Part shown: in pieces, positions 47,001-58,897 of the stretch
How the letters are laid out: each line of letters opens with the position of its first letter
Position numbering within the stretch: the stretch's first letter is position 1
Assembly: GCA_026545765.1 (NCBI GenBank)
Contig: CM048844.1
Coordinates: 71,037,035-71,101,034 of the forward strand
DNA from: Plantago major
Taxonomy: Eukaryota > Streptophyta > Magnoliopsida > Lamiales > Plantaginaceae
Direction of reading: 5' to 3'
Length of the DNA stretch: 64,000 bases
Made by a program: the position numbers and the translations under genes
The notes under the pieces: model-generated
What the model saw: the letters and a program-made list of their open reading frames with translations, nothing else
Told to the model about the DNA's origin: nothing
The model's database searches: none

Positions 47001-49196
47001 GCATGTAGTGCTTTTGTTAGGCGCATTTAGCACTTTGCATTGCTCATCGATCTTGGCATGATAGTTTTGTTAAATTGTACGGTCGCTATTTTCTTTTGAT
47101 TAAATTGATCTGGACAATCTGTATTTAATCTGGACAAAAAGATGCAAAATCCTACTGACTGAATTGACCCACGAAAAGTGAGCTTTTTGAATTTGAACCA
47201 AAAGTCATTTAATCATGATCGTTGGTTTTACGTGTTTATCTAATGGAATTAATCCTGATCCAATCCATATGTTCTGAACATAGATTTCTGAAGGGTTATG
47301 TATGTTCAGACACAGCACGTAAATCTATAAATAGCAAAGGTTGCTCCAGATTTCAGAGTTCAGACACACCGGAACTTTTTATCCCAAAGCACTAACATCA
47401 CTTTTACAAAACTTTCAAGATACTGCTTATCCATCACAGAATCGTTCCTTTTCATACTCCTATTTTCCCCTCACATTTCAAATGCAAAAATATGTTGGCG
47501 AATCTTTTCTTTACCCTGGGATCTTTAATTGACTACTGTCGGCTTTCTTTTGTATTTCCTGCCTTAAGAAAAGGACATTGAATGTGGCTTCTTGTTAGAA
47601 GTTAGATTTTTCGTGTACTAACCATTATTGACTTCTCCTGCAAATCAAATTGAAGAATTGTGTGACAAATGCATAATTATTGCTAGAGTGATTTCTGATA
47701 TCTTCAGTCGAAGGGGGAAAGTCGAATGTTCTAATTTCTTTTCTGCTGTTGTTTTTGCAGCCGAGAAATCTTTAACAAGTGGCAAGCTCAGCAATGGTGG
47801 GCTGGGAACTACGATAAAGTAGTGGAACTGTACAATGTCCAGCGGCTGAACCATCATGCTGTACCACTGTCCACTCCACCTCAATCGGAAGATGAGGTAA
47901 TATTTTTGATACTACTGGTGTCATTTATTTACTATTCCATTGGAAGCCTTGAAAACATTTGTTTATTTTTCGTGCCCAAAATGAAAATACAAAATTTTCT
48001 GTACTCTTTTGATAGGAACTTGTTTTAGCCTTCTTTAATATACTACAACTATTATCAGTCCATATTCTTGCATAAGGTTTCCAATAATTTGGGAAACATT
48101 TCCAGCCTTTTATTACATTTGTAAATACAACGATTCATGTACATGTGATCTGCAATATATGATTTCCCTGTTTGAAAATTGATGTTAATACTCGTTGTCC
48201 TTAGAACTCGAAACTCGAATCAACAGAGGAAAGCCCAGTGACACCTCCATTGAGCAAAGAGCGACAACCCCGCCGCTCCAATCGGCCGACAGGGACCGGT
48301 TATGCTTCATCAGACTCACTCGAGCAGCACCCAGTCAATTCTCGTCATTACTGTGATTCGGTTGCTCATGATTCAACCCCAAAACTCTCTACCATCAGTG
48401 CTGCGAAAACCGAGACATCATCTATTGATGCTTCTGCACGTTCAAGTTCTTCAAGGGAGATGGAGCACTCTGGGGAGCTTTCGATGAGCAATGCCAGTGA
48501 TCTAGAGTCTGAGTGGGTCGAGCAAGACGAGCCTGGGGTGTACATTACTATCCGAGCTTTGCCAGGAGGTGCTCGAGAACTCAGAAGAGTGCGGTTTAGG
48601 TTTGTGATTCCTTCTTAACCTACTCGAATAAAAATTCTAAATGCTAAGAACTATTTTCTACTGGAGTTTACATTTGGAGTAATTGTTCGGGAGAATCTGC
48701 AGTTTGCCTGAGCACCGAAAGTCCCACAAGTTTTGAGAAACATTTTAGTGATCTTTCCTCAAACATTAGGAATCATAGCAGTTCATTAACATCATTATAA
48801 ACTTGCACGGCTGGCCGGTTAAGTGTTTGGTGTTATTTTACTTGTTGAGTCACACATTTCCAATGTAAGGAATTCTACAAGACATGCTCAAATGTTTTAG
48901 CATGGCCAAACAAGGGTTTATCTGTATCTGATATATAAAAAAGCCTCTTGGGGGGGCTAGGTTTGATGTATTTATATGCCTCATAAGGTTCAACAATCCA
49001 TAGCGATGTGTGGCGAATTCACCTTTCTGCAGAGAAGCAATCAAACCCTTGTGTCTTTCTTTTCTATATTCAAGCAGAAATATGTTTTTCATGTCTAACA
49101 TAAACTGATGAATGCAGCCGGGAAAGGTTTGGAGAAATGCATGCGAGAACGTGGTGGGAAGATAATCGAGCAAGAATTCAACAACAATACTTGTGA
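44060..49196 (+). CDS. BRX: BREVIS RADIX-family protein, six exons
   Basis: A plant-specific regulator of root and vascular growth. Family proteins associate with the plasma membrane and take part in auxin-related signalling. Exons: 44060-44191, 44269-44452, 44530-44683, 47761-47896, 48205-48599 and 49118-49196. They sum to 1080 nt (359 residues plus stop), all introns are GT-AG and the phases agree. The N terminus MLTCIACSKQ and the block QAIKSITAQLKDMAVKASGA are conserved in the family. BRX domain 1 is about residues 129-190 (EPGVLITFVSLP, then FSREIFNKWQAQQWW). BRX domain 2 is about 303-357 (EPGVYITIRALP, FSRERFGEMHARTWW). Both domains are split by an intron at the same place, within the conserved FS. 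The length is near the ~340-residue Arabidopsis protein. Whether it is BRX itself or a BRX-like paralogue cannot be decided here. It looks whole. Confidence 0.95.
44684..47760 (+). other. Intron 3 of the BREVIS RADIX gene (3.1 kb)
   Basis: It separates the two halves of the first BRX domain. Apart from the duplication at 44750-44928, no mobile element with recognisable ends was seen. The short reading frames in it (46033, 47341) have no family features. Confidence 0.6.
44750..44928 (+). repeat. 78-bp duplication with TGTTG microsatellite in BREVIS RADIX intron 3
   Basis: Two nearly identical 78-bp units (from gtgttgtgta...tcattttagagaatgc to aaatccctcctttt) lie side by side, each led by a (TGTTG)n run. 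The first run is longer. The unit boundary falls in the microsatellite, which suggests slippage or unequal exchange. Confidence 0.9.
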
Positions 49197-50200
49197 TGCG
49201 ATCACTGGGATTTTTTCATTACTGGGTTGTGAGAGGCTTTAAATGCAATCATTGTGCGGCTTTGTTGGTTGTTGATTTTATATTGAAGCTGTTGTTGATG
49301 TTTGATTGAAGCTACGCAGTTAGATGAGTTCAGTTACGGTGATTTGTATTTACTTCTCTAACGGTCTGTGTAGCATTTTTGTTTGTTTTGGGATTTTCTT
49401 CCACTTGAGATGGTATGTAGGAGATGGGAGATGTTTGAGAATGTTATAGGACCATGAAGATCTTGGATATTTGACATTACATGTACTATTAGCTTTCCTT
49501 TTCATTTTCGTAAGATAAGGTGTGACGGACAGAATTCTTTATAAGCGACTGAAATTGATTGTCTGATTCTTTACTATATTGATGAAAGCACTCTTAATAT
49601 TTTGTGTTATTTTGTGTACAAGAGATAAAGAAGAAAGATCCCACGTGGAAATAAAGTGAAAGATGATTGAAAGGTATATAACTTTTCGCATAATAGAAAT
49701 AATGATGGAAAAGGTCTAGTGGTGGGCTTTACAAGTGGATTTAGTGTATCGGCTTTATAAATTAAATTTACAAGTCTACGATGGGGAGCTTGGGGCTTGA
49801 CTTTCAATTCAAATGTTAATTTTTAGATATGGTTTTATTTGTTTAAATTCGAAAATTACTTTCAGAAAAATCGAAAAGGTGTCTCTGTCCGAAATTTGTT
49901 TGGATAGACATGACCGTTTGAAACTCTATCGATTTCTCTAAATGGTTGTGTATTTACGAACAGACACAATTTCCATTATAAATACAGAGTTCATGCATAA
50001 GGAAAACTCACTTCTCATCTGCACTTTCTCATTCGAATTCTCGAGTCTTGTTGTATCCTGAGAACAAGTTTCCACAGTGCTGGAAATATTGTTTTTCGTA
50101 AAGTGATATCACGCCTCAAGGTTTTCTGGGTTCTCTGCTTTTACAGTCTGTTTCCATTCTAAAAAATTAACAAGCTCTATTTAAGAAGCCAGCAGTTGAG
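49197..50200. other. 3' UTR of the BREVIS RADIX gene and downstream intergenic DNA
   Basis: The first ~350 bp after the stop are T-rich, as expected of a plant 3' UTR. No other gene is visible up to the Copia LTR remains. Confidence 0.4.
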
Positions 50201-50822
50201 TTTTGTCGGTATTATGGATTTACAAATCAACGAACAATGTCCACACTCACCGATCCAACAAAAATAACAATTAGAAAGATCAATCACAATAAATGTATCA
50301 ATCAAGAACAAAATCAGAGAAAACTAGAATTATGTGCTTTGATCAATGATGTAATCTACATGCACAGGAAGCTATGTCGAACAACGTTCACTATTATAAT
50401 CCACAAGTATAAATTCCAAAAATCAAATGAGAATCGATCAATATGCTAATAGTCCCTTACGAACCCTAATAATCTCACAACTCTCTTAAGAGAACAAGAA
50501 TTGAATGTTATGTGGATGTCTAGCGAATGGTTCAAATCATTGGTAAGATATTTATACCAATTATTAAGCTATATCCCAACAAATCTCCACATTAGCTCAA
50601 TCTTCTTGGTCTCCAATCAGCTCCTCTAAGTTAGAGCCCTTCTTCACATTCCCATCAACTCAATGCACTAACATTATTTTCCAATTGTTATAGGCTTTGT
50701 TAAATAGCTTGAGGTATTTTCAGAATCATGTCTTCAGAGCCTTCACAACTCCCTTGTCAATGATGTCCCTTATGGAAGTACACCTTCACATCATTATGTT
50801 TTGTCTATCATAAAACATCTGA
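50200..50822 (-). mobile_element. Copia 3' end: RNase H tail, polypurine tract and LTR start
   Basis: A fossil on the minus strand. From 50822 down to about 50582 the sequence resembles the tail of Copia RNase H (a HDVKVYF.. segment) and then the tract TAATGTGGAGATT. An LTR starts at 50581 (TGTTGGGATATAGC) and runs toward about 50200, its far end being uncertain. It belongs to a different Copia family from the Sirevirus-like LTR beside it. Broken, with several breaks. Confidence 0.5.
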
Positions 50823-52140
50823 TGTTTAGTGAGAATGTGTGGACCGGAATTTGGTAGTTTATGGATCAGTGCATCCAGAACACCAAAGAACACTATTACT
50901 TAGTGTCTCTAATATACTGAATTGAACAGTGTAGTGACTTGTGTAGTCACAACACCAATGAGACTAACACTAAACAGATTTCTAAGTGCACCGGAATATG
51001 ATGAGCAAGATGTAAGTTTCTAGAAGATTATATATCTTTAATCCACCAAGCCACAAGGCACACAAATAAGCACTTGAATCGAAGTACCAATTCCAATATG
51101 GTAATCTAACTATGAACCAATCAAGAAGATCACTAGAAAAATCATAGAAAAATAGTTGAAAAATGTGAGGTGTTATGAATACACTCTGAGTACGGCTCAA
51201 AACTCACGTAATCAATGGAATAACTTCTGGTTGTATATATAAGTTATTCATCAATCGCTAGAAGGTAATCCCCACCAAGGATGCATCAAAATCAAGCCTT
51301 GAGATATTCTAATCATAATAGGAGATCTTCCTAAGATATCTCTTACATTTACTCTTCAAAGATTCTCACATAATCCATTAAGGAAATAACTCTTTCAAAG
51401 TGATTTGCTTTCCTAAACAAGCTCAAACTCTTTTTTCGCAATCAACCTCGACTCGTTTAACCTATTAAAAATCATGTAGAAATCAAACTAAAATCGTGGA
51501 ACTGAACTAAGGTGAATAAAGGCAAAATATAAAAATAACATACGAAAAACATAAGTTCAGAAGTAGAGTGTTGTTGGCTGGTGTTGTGAAAATACCACAT
51601 CACAACTCATGCACTTTCATTCTCCCCCATGTTGTTTTTCTTAACACTAATCAACCATGGATGTTAGTGCAGATTAATATTATAAATTAACTAGTTATTC
51701 AGACTTAACTTACGAGATATCACACCCCCTTAATATAAGAAAGACTAGTTAGTTCACAAATATAGGAGCAGGACAGACTTCAAGATTAAAAAACAATTCT
51801 CTTTATCCGGACAATTCCGATTCACGCATATAGTCATACGTTTTGCTATTAAGTAATGTACTCATTAGTTTGTGAATAAAGACAAAACTATCAAATGTGG
51901 AAGAAGACAGTCACCTGGTGTTTTGACAACACCGTTGTTAAGACGACATCCGCTATTTAACACTTATATTCTCCCAATTTTTGTCTTTCATCACAAAACT
52001 CAACCTGTAGATTAGTTCAAGACACACAATCCAGAATAAGATTGTTCAAAATAAGTTAAGAGAAAGTAGATAACTCTAACATTACTCTCCCCTTTTTGTG
52101 AGGAAAGTAAGACCTCACCATCATTCATCATTCGTTGATG
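50823..52140 (-). mobile_element. Sirevirus-like Copia fragment, minus strand (LTR and 3' internal end)
   Basis: A fossil. The LTR runs from 51619 (TGAAAGTGCATGAG) down to 50823 (...CTCACTAAACA), ~797 bp. It shares its start and its TACCAAATTCCGGTCC end with the other two copies. Before it, 51620-52140 holds purine tracts and, near 52100, the ending of the accessory ORF (reading like CTCACAAAAAGGGGAGAG). Gag and pol are missing. It is more diverged than the other two copies, hence older. Confidence 0.65.
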
Positions 52141-52519
52141 GACCAGTGTTGAGAGGGAAGAAGTGAGACACGGCTAGGAATAGAGGAGTGAGGCTTATTG
52201 CTGGAAGATTAGGATAAGTAATGGGTTTGAAGTGCTAGGCCAGGCACATAGGCTTTTTTGTGTCTTGCGCCTTCTCTTGATATCGAGTTAAGTAGAACTT
52301 GAAGACATAAATATGTAAAAGACAACCTTGAAACACAAGATTAGTGCATAAACATGAAAATTAAAAGAAAAGAAGATCTTTGAGGGTAGGATAAATTTAA
52401 ATTTAAGAGATAATCTGGTTTCTTGGTACCCTAAGGCACAAAATTCCATACTCTTTAAGAAAAGTTGCCCAAAAGATGATTCAAACTCCCCCATAAGTTC
52501 GAAACACTCACTTCCTGAT

Positions 52520-53275
52520 AAGACATCTTGTTCCCTGGGATTTGATCGCCCTTATATTGCATAGGTGCTGTGATACAAATCATGGTGGAGCTGACTAGAT
52601 CAACATGGAAAGATGGGGAATGATGTCATTCCTCAACACTCTGGAGGACAGAGATGAGCCCTTCAACTGGGGGAAGTACATCTTTCTGAGGTTTGTTGAC
52701 AAACATTAAGGCTTTGAGCCTGTAGTGAAAGGTGATCTTGCTGAGCCCAAGCATACTATCAGCTTTGGTCTGAAGATATGCTACACTCTAGAACCTAGGG
52801 AGGAGTACTTGTCGATGAATACTTGCTTGGTGCTGCAAAGACCCAAGCAGATGTGAAGCGTGGACTTGATTTACTTGAAAAGGTAAAAATCAAGCAGTTT
52901 TGCTCTGCAAAACCCACACACACTTCCACTGAAGATGTGTTGGAATTCTGCAATAATTCCACCATCACAGAAGATGATGGCACTGAAGAAGTGCGCATCA
53001 CAACGAAGGTCCAAGGAGTTGAAATAACCCTTGATGTGAATACCTTCTGCAACCTTTTTGGGTTACCCACCCAAGGAGTTGAGTGGGTACCAGACACCTC
53101 AACTAAGAGTGCTGGAAACTTCTACTCTCTCTATATGAATCCTGAAAAGGATGATACTCCAACAGTGTTCGACAACTCGATTAAGACTAGACAATTTAGG
53201 TTGACATGGTTTCCTATAAGCTGCTCTATAGATAATATGCTAGCCTACACAACATATATAAAGTTCTTATAGATA
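52520..53275 (+). mobile_element. Retroelement accessory-ORF fragment ('putative plant transposon protein' type)
   Basis: A fossil on the plus strand. The open part at 52823-53272 (149 codons) contains a segment VQGVEITLDVNTFCNLFGLP, which resembles the way plant transposon-protein domains name a boundary position (V...V...LFG.P). The upstream 300 bp look related but broken. It is on the opposite strand to its Sirevirus-like neighbour, so it is a separate fragment. Assignment is tentative. Confidence 0.4.
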
Positions 53276-54567
53276 AATTATAAAAAAAAGAAAAAGAAGG
53301 TACAATTTATCGATATGAATAACAATTTCAATGACTTTAAATTCTCTCAAATTTCGGGCTAGCTTTATACAAACTTAGTTCCAAGGGTATATTTTCTACG
53401 ACTCCAAATTAATAATTTGGTTAATTTGGTTATCAATCAAACGGTTTGACTTCATTTATGAGAATCTTACATGGTGCAAAAACGAATATCAATTATTAGC
53501 ATGAAGTGTGAATGTGTTGCAAGGAAAAAAAAGTAAAATCCTTTTCGATTACCAAGCCTTTAACCTGCTTAATTACCTATGTTTTTCTTCAAATAATTTT
53601 ATCTAGAAGCATTCATATACACGATTAATTGCGAATATTTTGTAAATCCTTAGTTACGATAACCTTGCATCAATAGCATATTCGCGGGGGAAAATGTTTG
53701 ATATGTTTTTTCAAGCATATCGAAGTCAGAAACCATTTCCTCACATAATTGGAGTCAGCCGTAATGTTGTATAGAGCTGAGGTGTATTCATTAACACTTT
53801 TAAAATCTTCCAGGCTCAAATTTGGTTGTTAGAAGTGTTGGTTAAACTACTACTACTTGAAACCAGGGGCGGATTCAGGAATATTTTTAATCATGGGCTA
53901 AATAATTTTTTTTAGAGCTAATGTGTGGATTAAATGAGTAAAAAGCCTCCTCCATTCTAAAATTTATAGACTAACCACAACACCATGATAGTTTACGAGT
54001 AAATTACTTTAAAACGATAATGGTTAAATCTTATAAATATTACTTCACTCCTTAAATTTTCATTATATGATATTATTAAATGATTTACCATGATAGTTTA
54101 CGAGTAAATTCAGTTATATATAATTGAAGTAGTTCAAGACGGATAGAGTATTTAATCATAGGACATTAAAATTTTATGTGCATAAACATTAGTGGTTTTC
54201 TCGTACTTAAGGATATTAACCTTTTACACTCACTCAAAAAATATTTTGTTGAAAAATAATTAATGTTTCAAGTTATATATAACAACCAAAACAAGGATGA
54301 ATATTATAAATCAAATATTGCACCGAGCATTAAATCAAATACATGCAGCACTTCTTTGTCAAGATAAAATAGGGGACCTGAACTTTTCAAACATAAGATG
54401 GGAAGCTTAAAACATTTAGGGAGAGAATTTAGGATGGGATTTGGGAGTCATAAAATAGGAGAGAATTGTAGGGAAAGGGCGATATTATACATTATCATTT
54501 AAGAGATGACTTAGGATACGCCTGCTCTTCAATCAAAACTCATTTAGGCTTCAGCTTTCAAGATATA
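53276..54567. other. AT-rich intergenic DNA with an unmatched hAT-like terminus
   Basis: At 53864 CAGGGGCGGATTCAGGAAT is a typical plant hAT left end, but no matching right end was found. ccatgatagtttacgagtaaatt occurs twice, near 53980 and 54088. CTCCTCCATTCTAAAATTTATAGAC at 53947 and GACGGATAGAGTA at 54138-54150 may be the ends of a decayed Stowaway MITE. No gene. Confidence 0.4.
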
Positions 54568-54801
54568 TTCTCCATTTTAGAAAGTGTTACATTTGATTGA
54601 CGGCCAATCGTTTCTAGCTGATCACAATTACTCATAACGATAATAGTAATAATTTAATAAAATCATATAATAAAATTTAATTACTGAATTTTCATTATAT
54701 AATTTTAATAATTTATTTATTAATATCGAAAGAGTAAATTGTCACAAACGCATACAATGACCGCAAAATAAGAAACGTAACACTTTTTCTCAAATAGAGA
54801 G
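54568..54801. mobile_element. Stowaway-like MITE beside the E4 pseudogene
   Basis: The ends read TTCTCCATTTTAGAAAGTGTTAC and, reversed from the right, CTCTCTATTTGAGAAAAAGTGTTAC, with TA at 54566-54567 and 54802-54803. About 234 bp, AT-rich, non-coding. Confidence 0.6.
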
Positions 54802-56217
54802 TATTTTATACTACAATTCAGCCATTTACCAAGAATTTCATTGAAGTTAATGTTCAACTCGTCTGTCCATAATAGTCCGTTTGGAAGGCAACATTACAGG
54901 ATCCCTCATTAGTGTGCACTGAAATCAAACAAATATCATTGGCAGGTCAATAGACTGTGTACGTGCGCAGACCAGTTTTTATACATAACTTCTACAGTTC
55001 TACTAGCAACTCGTGATTTACCTACCTCAATTGGGTCAAGAAATCTTTCTGGGATGTCTCCAAGAGCCGCCACCTCCAACGCAACGGCTCTAGCTCTTTT
55101 TCCAAGGGCAATAAACTCTTCTTTTCTATCCCTGGCTGCATTTCCAAATAGCTAGGGGTATAAAAAATAAAGGTAATTAGCTCGAATGTTCTATAAATTC
55201 AATTGAATATGGTTTGGTTTCCCCAAGTACCTGTTCATTGAATGAACTATCCCTCGCGATGGCTGCACTAGTCGTAGTAAAACAAGATTGAGCAGACGCG
55301 CAACTGCTTCGACCTGAAGAAAAAAATAAATATGGATTGAGAATTATGTTCTGCAAGATGAGAAGCTCACTTATCAAAAGGAATGTACGAACATTCTCTG
55401 GTAATAGAAAAGGAGCAATAATCTGCTCAGAAGTGAACAACAACAAACGGACTTCTCCATTTGCAACCATCATAGCAGATCTCACTTCCTATATGCAGCA
55501 AGCAAAGGCATGCAAATAAGCATTCAAGTGGATAAAATACCAACGTAAACCAAGTGCATACTAACCCTCTTCTCAGAGTCTAAACGCTGACGAATCTTCT
55601 CCTGCTTTCTACGGGAATATGGTCTTCCCATCTTAGCTTCCAGTTTTTTAATTACAGGGATTCTATTGAAACTTTCTTCCAAATGGTATTTAACATCTCT
55701 GACCAAAAAGTTCAAAAATTTAAGATAAACCTTTTTCTCCTCCTCCTTCGCAATCTGTAGCAGAATACAGTATTTTGAGTATTATTATCCTTGAAACATG
55801 AACAACCACATGCAAAATATTTAATGATAAAGTAACGCTAACCTTTTTCCAGGCATTATGGTGACTAGGCAAGTTCCATAAATACTCGAGGAGTTCGACT
55901 ATAGAGTGGCGGGTGGCAACCTTGCCAGGGGCCTGGAAAAGGGTCATAAACGCAACTCAGATAAGTATTTGAACTCACAAGTAGTCTTACAAATGTAATT
56001 TACAATTGATCACGATAAGAAACATCAGCAATCAAATATTACTCTCGTGCGTATTTAAACTAACAAAACAGCGGAGTACAGAACCAAAGAGGCACTGTAC
56101 AATTAAACAGAAGTAAAGCCCAATAGCCAGGGACAGGCATATACACTTTATAAACTGCACTTTATACAAGTGAAATTTGTAATTCTATTCTTGTACCCAA
56201 ATCCAAAATTGAGAACA

Positions 56218-56330
56218 CATAACAATTACCGGAGTGTGTGATAATGCCTGTGAAACAATTACCGGAGTGTGTGAAAATGTGTGTGAAACAATTACCGGAG
56301 TGTGTGCATATGTGTGTGAAAATGCGGATT
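56218..56330. repeat. ~35-bp repeat (ACAATTACCGGAGTGTGTG), three copies
   Basis: Three units of CAATTACCGGAGTGTGTG followed by a variable (TGTG)n piece. The repeat sits at the end of the 56.4-kb exon-like block and extends its reading frame by repeated SHTPVIV. It therefore marks expansion at the old exon-intron border. Confidence 0.85.
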
Positions 56331-56717
56331 CACTATCAACATAGAACTTCAGAAGACTCCTCACAAGATATTGACGTGACAACTCAGTGATTTTCAAACA
56401 ACGTTCTAATCTCCTTTGAGACGCTGTAAACACAAATTAGTTGAGAAACATTCGAGGTAATCATGTTAGAAGCAAGAAAAGGTGGTCCTAACAGCTGATA
56501 AGTGATGTTACTGACCTCCAACAACAAAGGACTGTAAGCATGGAATATCTGAGGAGTGGGTTTTTAATATACTCCGGACTTGCTATGAATATAATGATGA
56601 AGCTCATACAGTCATCCTGTCAAAAAGAGAGCATTAGGTGCATAATGCACCCATGCATGCAGATAATAAGAACCCCTATACCCCCCCCCCCCCCAAAAAA
56701 AAGAGAAAAACAAAGGA

Positions 56718-57625
56718 CAGGGGCGAACGCAGAAATTTATATGAGAGGTAGCACAATATCATTTGTGAAATAATATTGAATGTTTATTAATAAAATTTTT
56801 TTATTCAATAAAAATTATTTATAAGAAGTATATTTTTGAAATTATAAAGCTTTTATTGTAGTGTTCCGTTTTGCTAATTATGTAACACTGCATCTCTTTT
56901 AATTTTATTGTTCTTTTTCCTTTTGTCAATTGTACATTTTTACGTAAATAAGTTTCGCACTTTTTTAACTTTTAAATAGTTCATTTTACCATAAGCTTAT
57001 CATAATTAATACATAAGTTATTATTAACATTATTATATTAAAAGTCCGATAATTATAATAAATAATTTCTATTTAGTTTTCAATATAATTTAAAATTAAT
57101 TTGTGGTGAAAGGAATATATAACAAGCAATTAAGATAACGAAATGAGAACTTAGTAACGGACATAGTAGCATCTTACATAATGGCGCAAAATTAAAAGAG
57201 AAGGAAGAAAAAAAATGAAAAGGATTCTAAAAAATAAAGCAAAAAATGAAAAGGAAAACATGAAAATTTGGGAGTAAAGAGAAAAATAAGAAATAGTGTA
57301 GTTGATTTAAGGAGAAAAGTGAAAAGATTCCTGCAAATTAAAAAATAAAATCAAAAGAGAAGAGAACACATGAAATAGGAAATGAGAAAAAGAAAAAAAA
57401 AAAAATGTTTGTGATAGGAATCGAACCCTTACCAACAAAAAAGGAGAGGACTTATGCTCAACACAATCACCATTAGGCCACAACTAATAACTATAACTTC
57501 TATTGTGTAAAACATTATTTGTTCAGTTTATTCAAATACATTTGCATAGGGGTATAATAGTACTTTCACTTGAAAAATCGAGGGGTAGCACGTGCTACCT
57601 CGTGCTCCCCCTAAATTCGCCCCTG
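56718..57625. mobile_element. Non-autonomous hAT element with 8-bp target duplication
   Basis: The terminal inverted repeat CAGGGGCGAA is present at both ends (56718 and, reversed, 57625). The flanks are identical 8-mers, ACAAAGGA at 56710-56717 and at 57626-57633. Eight-bp duplications and a CAGGGGCG terminus define hAT elements. The 908-bp interior is AT- and purine-rich and codes for nothing. It lies in an intron of the E4 pseudogene. Confidence 0.93.
57408..57486 (-). other. tRNA-like box A/box B module inside the hAT element
   Basis: The minus strand reads TGGCCTAATGGTGATTGT (box A-like) and, about 45 bases on, GGTTCGATTCC (a perfect box B). The layout is that of a tRNA internal promoter, but no cloverleaf could be drawn, so it is not called a tRNA gene. 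It may be tRNA-derived or a SINE head captured by the element. Confidence 0.5.
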
Positions 57626-57884
57626 ACAAAGGAGCAAGAACAAAAAGTAAAGGAAAAAAAAACAAAGAAAGATTTAAACACACCAGAATAACACTGTCCA
57701 AAGGTTCGGGAATTTCAGAGGGAAATTTAAGAAAGCTCATAGTATCTTCCATGAAGTGCTCCGGTACGAAAGCAAATTCCATGGAAGGTTGTGGCAAAAA
57801 CATTCCCAAACCACCTGCTAATCCACCTATCCACTGCATCATTAATCGGTAGTAGGACACCGCCCGATCAAGAAATTTTCAATC

Positions 57885-58047
57885 CTGCAGCATAGAAGAT
57901 ACATAATTTGAAGTGGAGTGTACAAACGACGAAATACTAAGCAAGACACATGCTGTGAGTAAGTTTAGATGTACGATAGCTGAAGAACAAACTGGCTTTT
58001 AGTGCTTGGTCAATATGAAGGGACTCGAGCCTTTGCTGATACAAATG
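57885..58047. other. Spacer between the E4 pseudogene and the Copia LTR
   Basis: The minus strand shows a short open piece (HIDQALKASLFFSYRTSK) that could be another E4 exon-like block, but the match is too weak to claim. Confidence 0.25.
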
Positions 58048-58897
58048 TGTTAAAACTGTAGGACCGGGATTGGTACTTCTGGACAGTTTTGAACGATATT
58101 GACTATTGATGTTGAGTCAACACCGTTACGACAATAGTGAACAGTGTTCAACCAAACTACGTAACAAAGGAACGTGATCAACACAACTCAGAAAGTGCAG
58201 GAATAAAACGAACACAAATTAATCAAGCCAGTATATAAAATACCGACGGTGCCAGAGGCTAAATTTCTACTAGATATGAAAAGTAGAATTACAAAAGAAG
58301 TTTAAATCAATCACGCATTTATTGATTAAACTTACGGAAAACTAGACCTAGAACAGACAAGAAAAACCTATTCTAGTTCAATGATACTAGAGTAATTCTC
58401 AATCTTTAGAGAACACTCACAAGTAACACTGAAATAAAAGTCTAGTAAAACAAGACGCCTAAAACATATAATGTTCTCTTTTTTGTTCTTCCAAAAGGCG
58501 ACTTGCACAGCTTCTTCTTCCAATATATATAATGAACGAAAGTCAGATTCTTGGAAGATACGGCTGGCCCAAGTCGAAACCAACTTGGATTCTCTAGGAA
58601 GGTTGCCTTTCTTGTGTTCAACAGTATAAGGAGTCTTCTATATATCAATCTCTTTTAAATCTCACTTTCCTTATAGCATCAAATTCTTCCTTGAATCATT
58701 ATGGCAGCTTCCTTACAGCAACACACGTTCCTTCCCTTTAAGCCCATCACGCCTATTCTTCGGTTTAGCCCATGGACTATCTCTACGTCATGCTTCTTAT
58801 TTTCTGCAAAATAATCATTCACAAACAACCACAAATATTGAACCGGTTATGTTAGAAAGGTTGAATTACAAACGAAGTGAAATATCTTGCACTTTCA
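58048..58897 (-). repeat. 3' LTR of the minus-strand Sirevirus-like element
   Basis: 850 bp, TG...CA bounded, preceded by AAGGGGGGAGAT. It shares its start TGAAAGTGCA and the phrase AAGTACCAATCCCGG near its end with the LTR at 37490-38359. Confidence 0.8.

Larger units (their letters stand above)
54847..57884 (-). pseudogene. Ubiquitin conjugation factor E4 (UFD2-type) pseudogene, C-terminal part
   Basis: E4 factors extend ubiquitin chains and end in a U-box. Exon-like blocks on the minus strand: 57884-57684 (YYRLMMQWIGGLAGG, then MEFAFVPEHFMEDTMSF), 56616-56516 (DDCMSFIIIFIASPEYIKNP), about 56423-56316 (QYLVRSLLKFYVDS), 55932-55843 (RHSIVELLEYLWNLPSH), 55754-55566 (YLKFLNFLVRDVKYHLEESF), 55488-55371 (LLLFTSEQIIAPFLLPE), 55313-55231 (VEAVARLLNLVLLRLVQPSR), 55151-55026 (EEFIALGKRARAVALEV.. 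to FLDPIE) and 54918-54847 (CTLMRDPVMLPSKR). Order and splice sites follow plant E4. The defects are a stop at the head of the first block, a frameshift in the 56.4-kb block, loss of a conserved stretch before the 55151 block, and a stop 23 residues into the U-box. The N-terminal half is not in view, and a Copia element lies just upstream. Confidence 0.82.

Noticed and set aside
57410-57486. tRNA gene on the minus strand
   Set aside because: Box A and box B are present but acceptor and anticodon stems do not pair; reported instead as a tRNA-like module.
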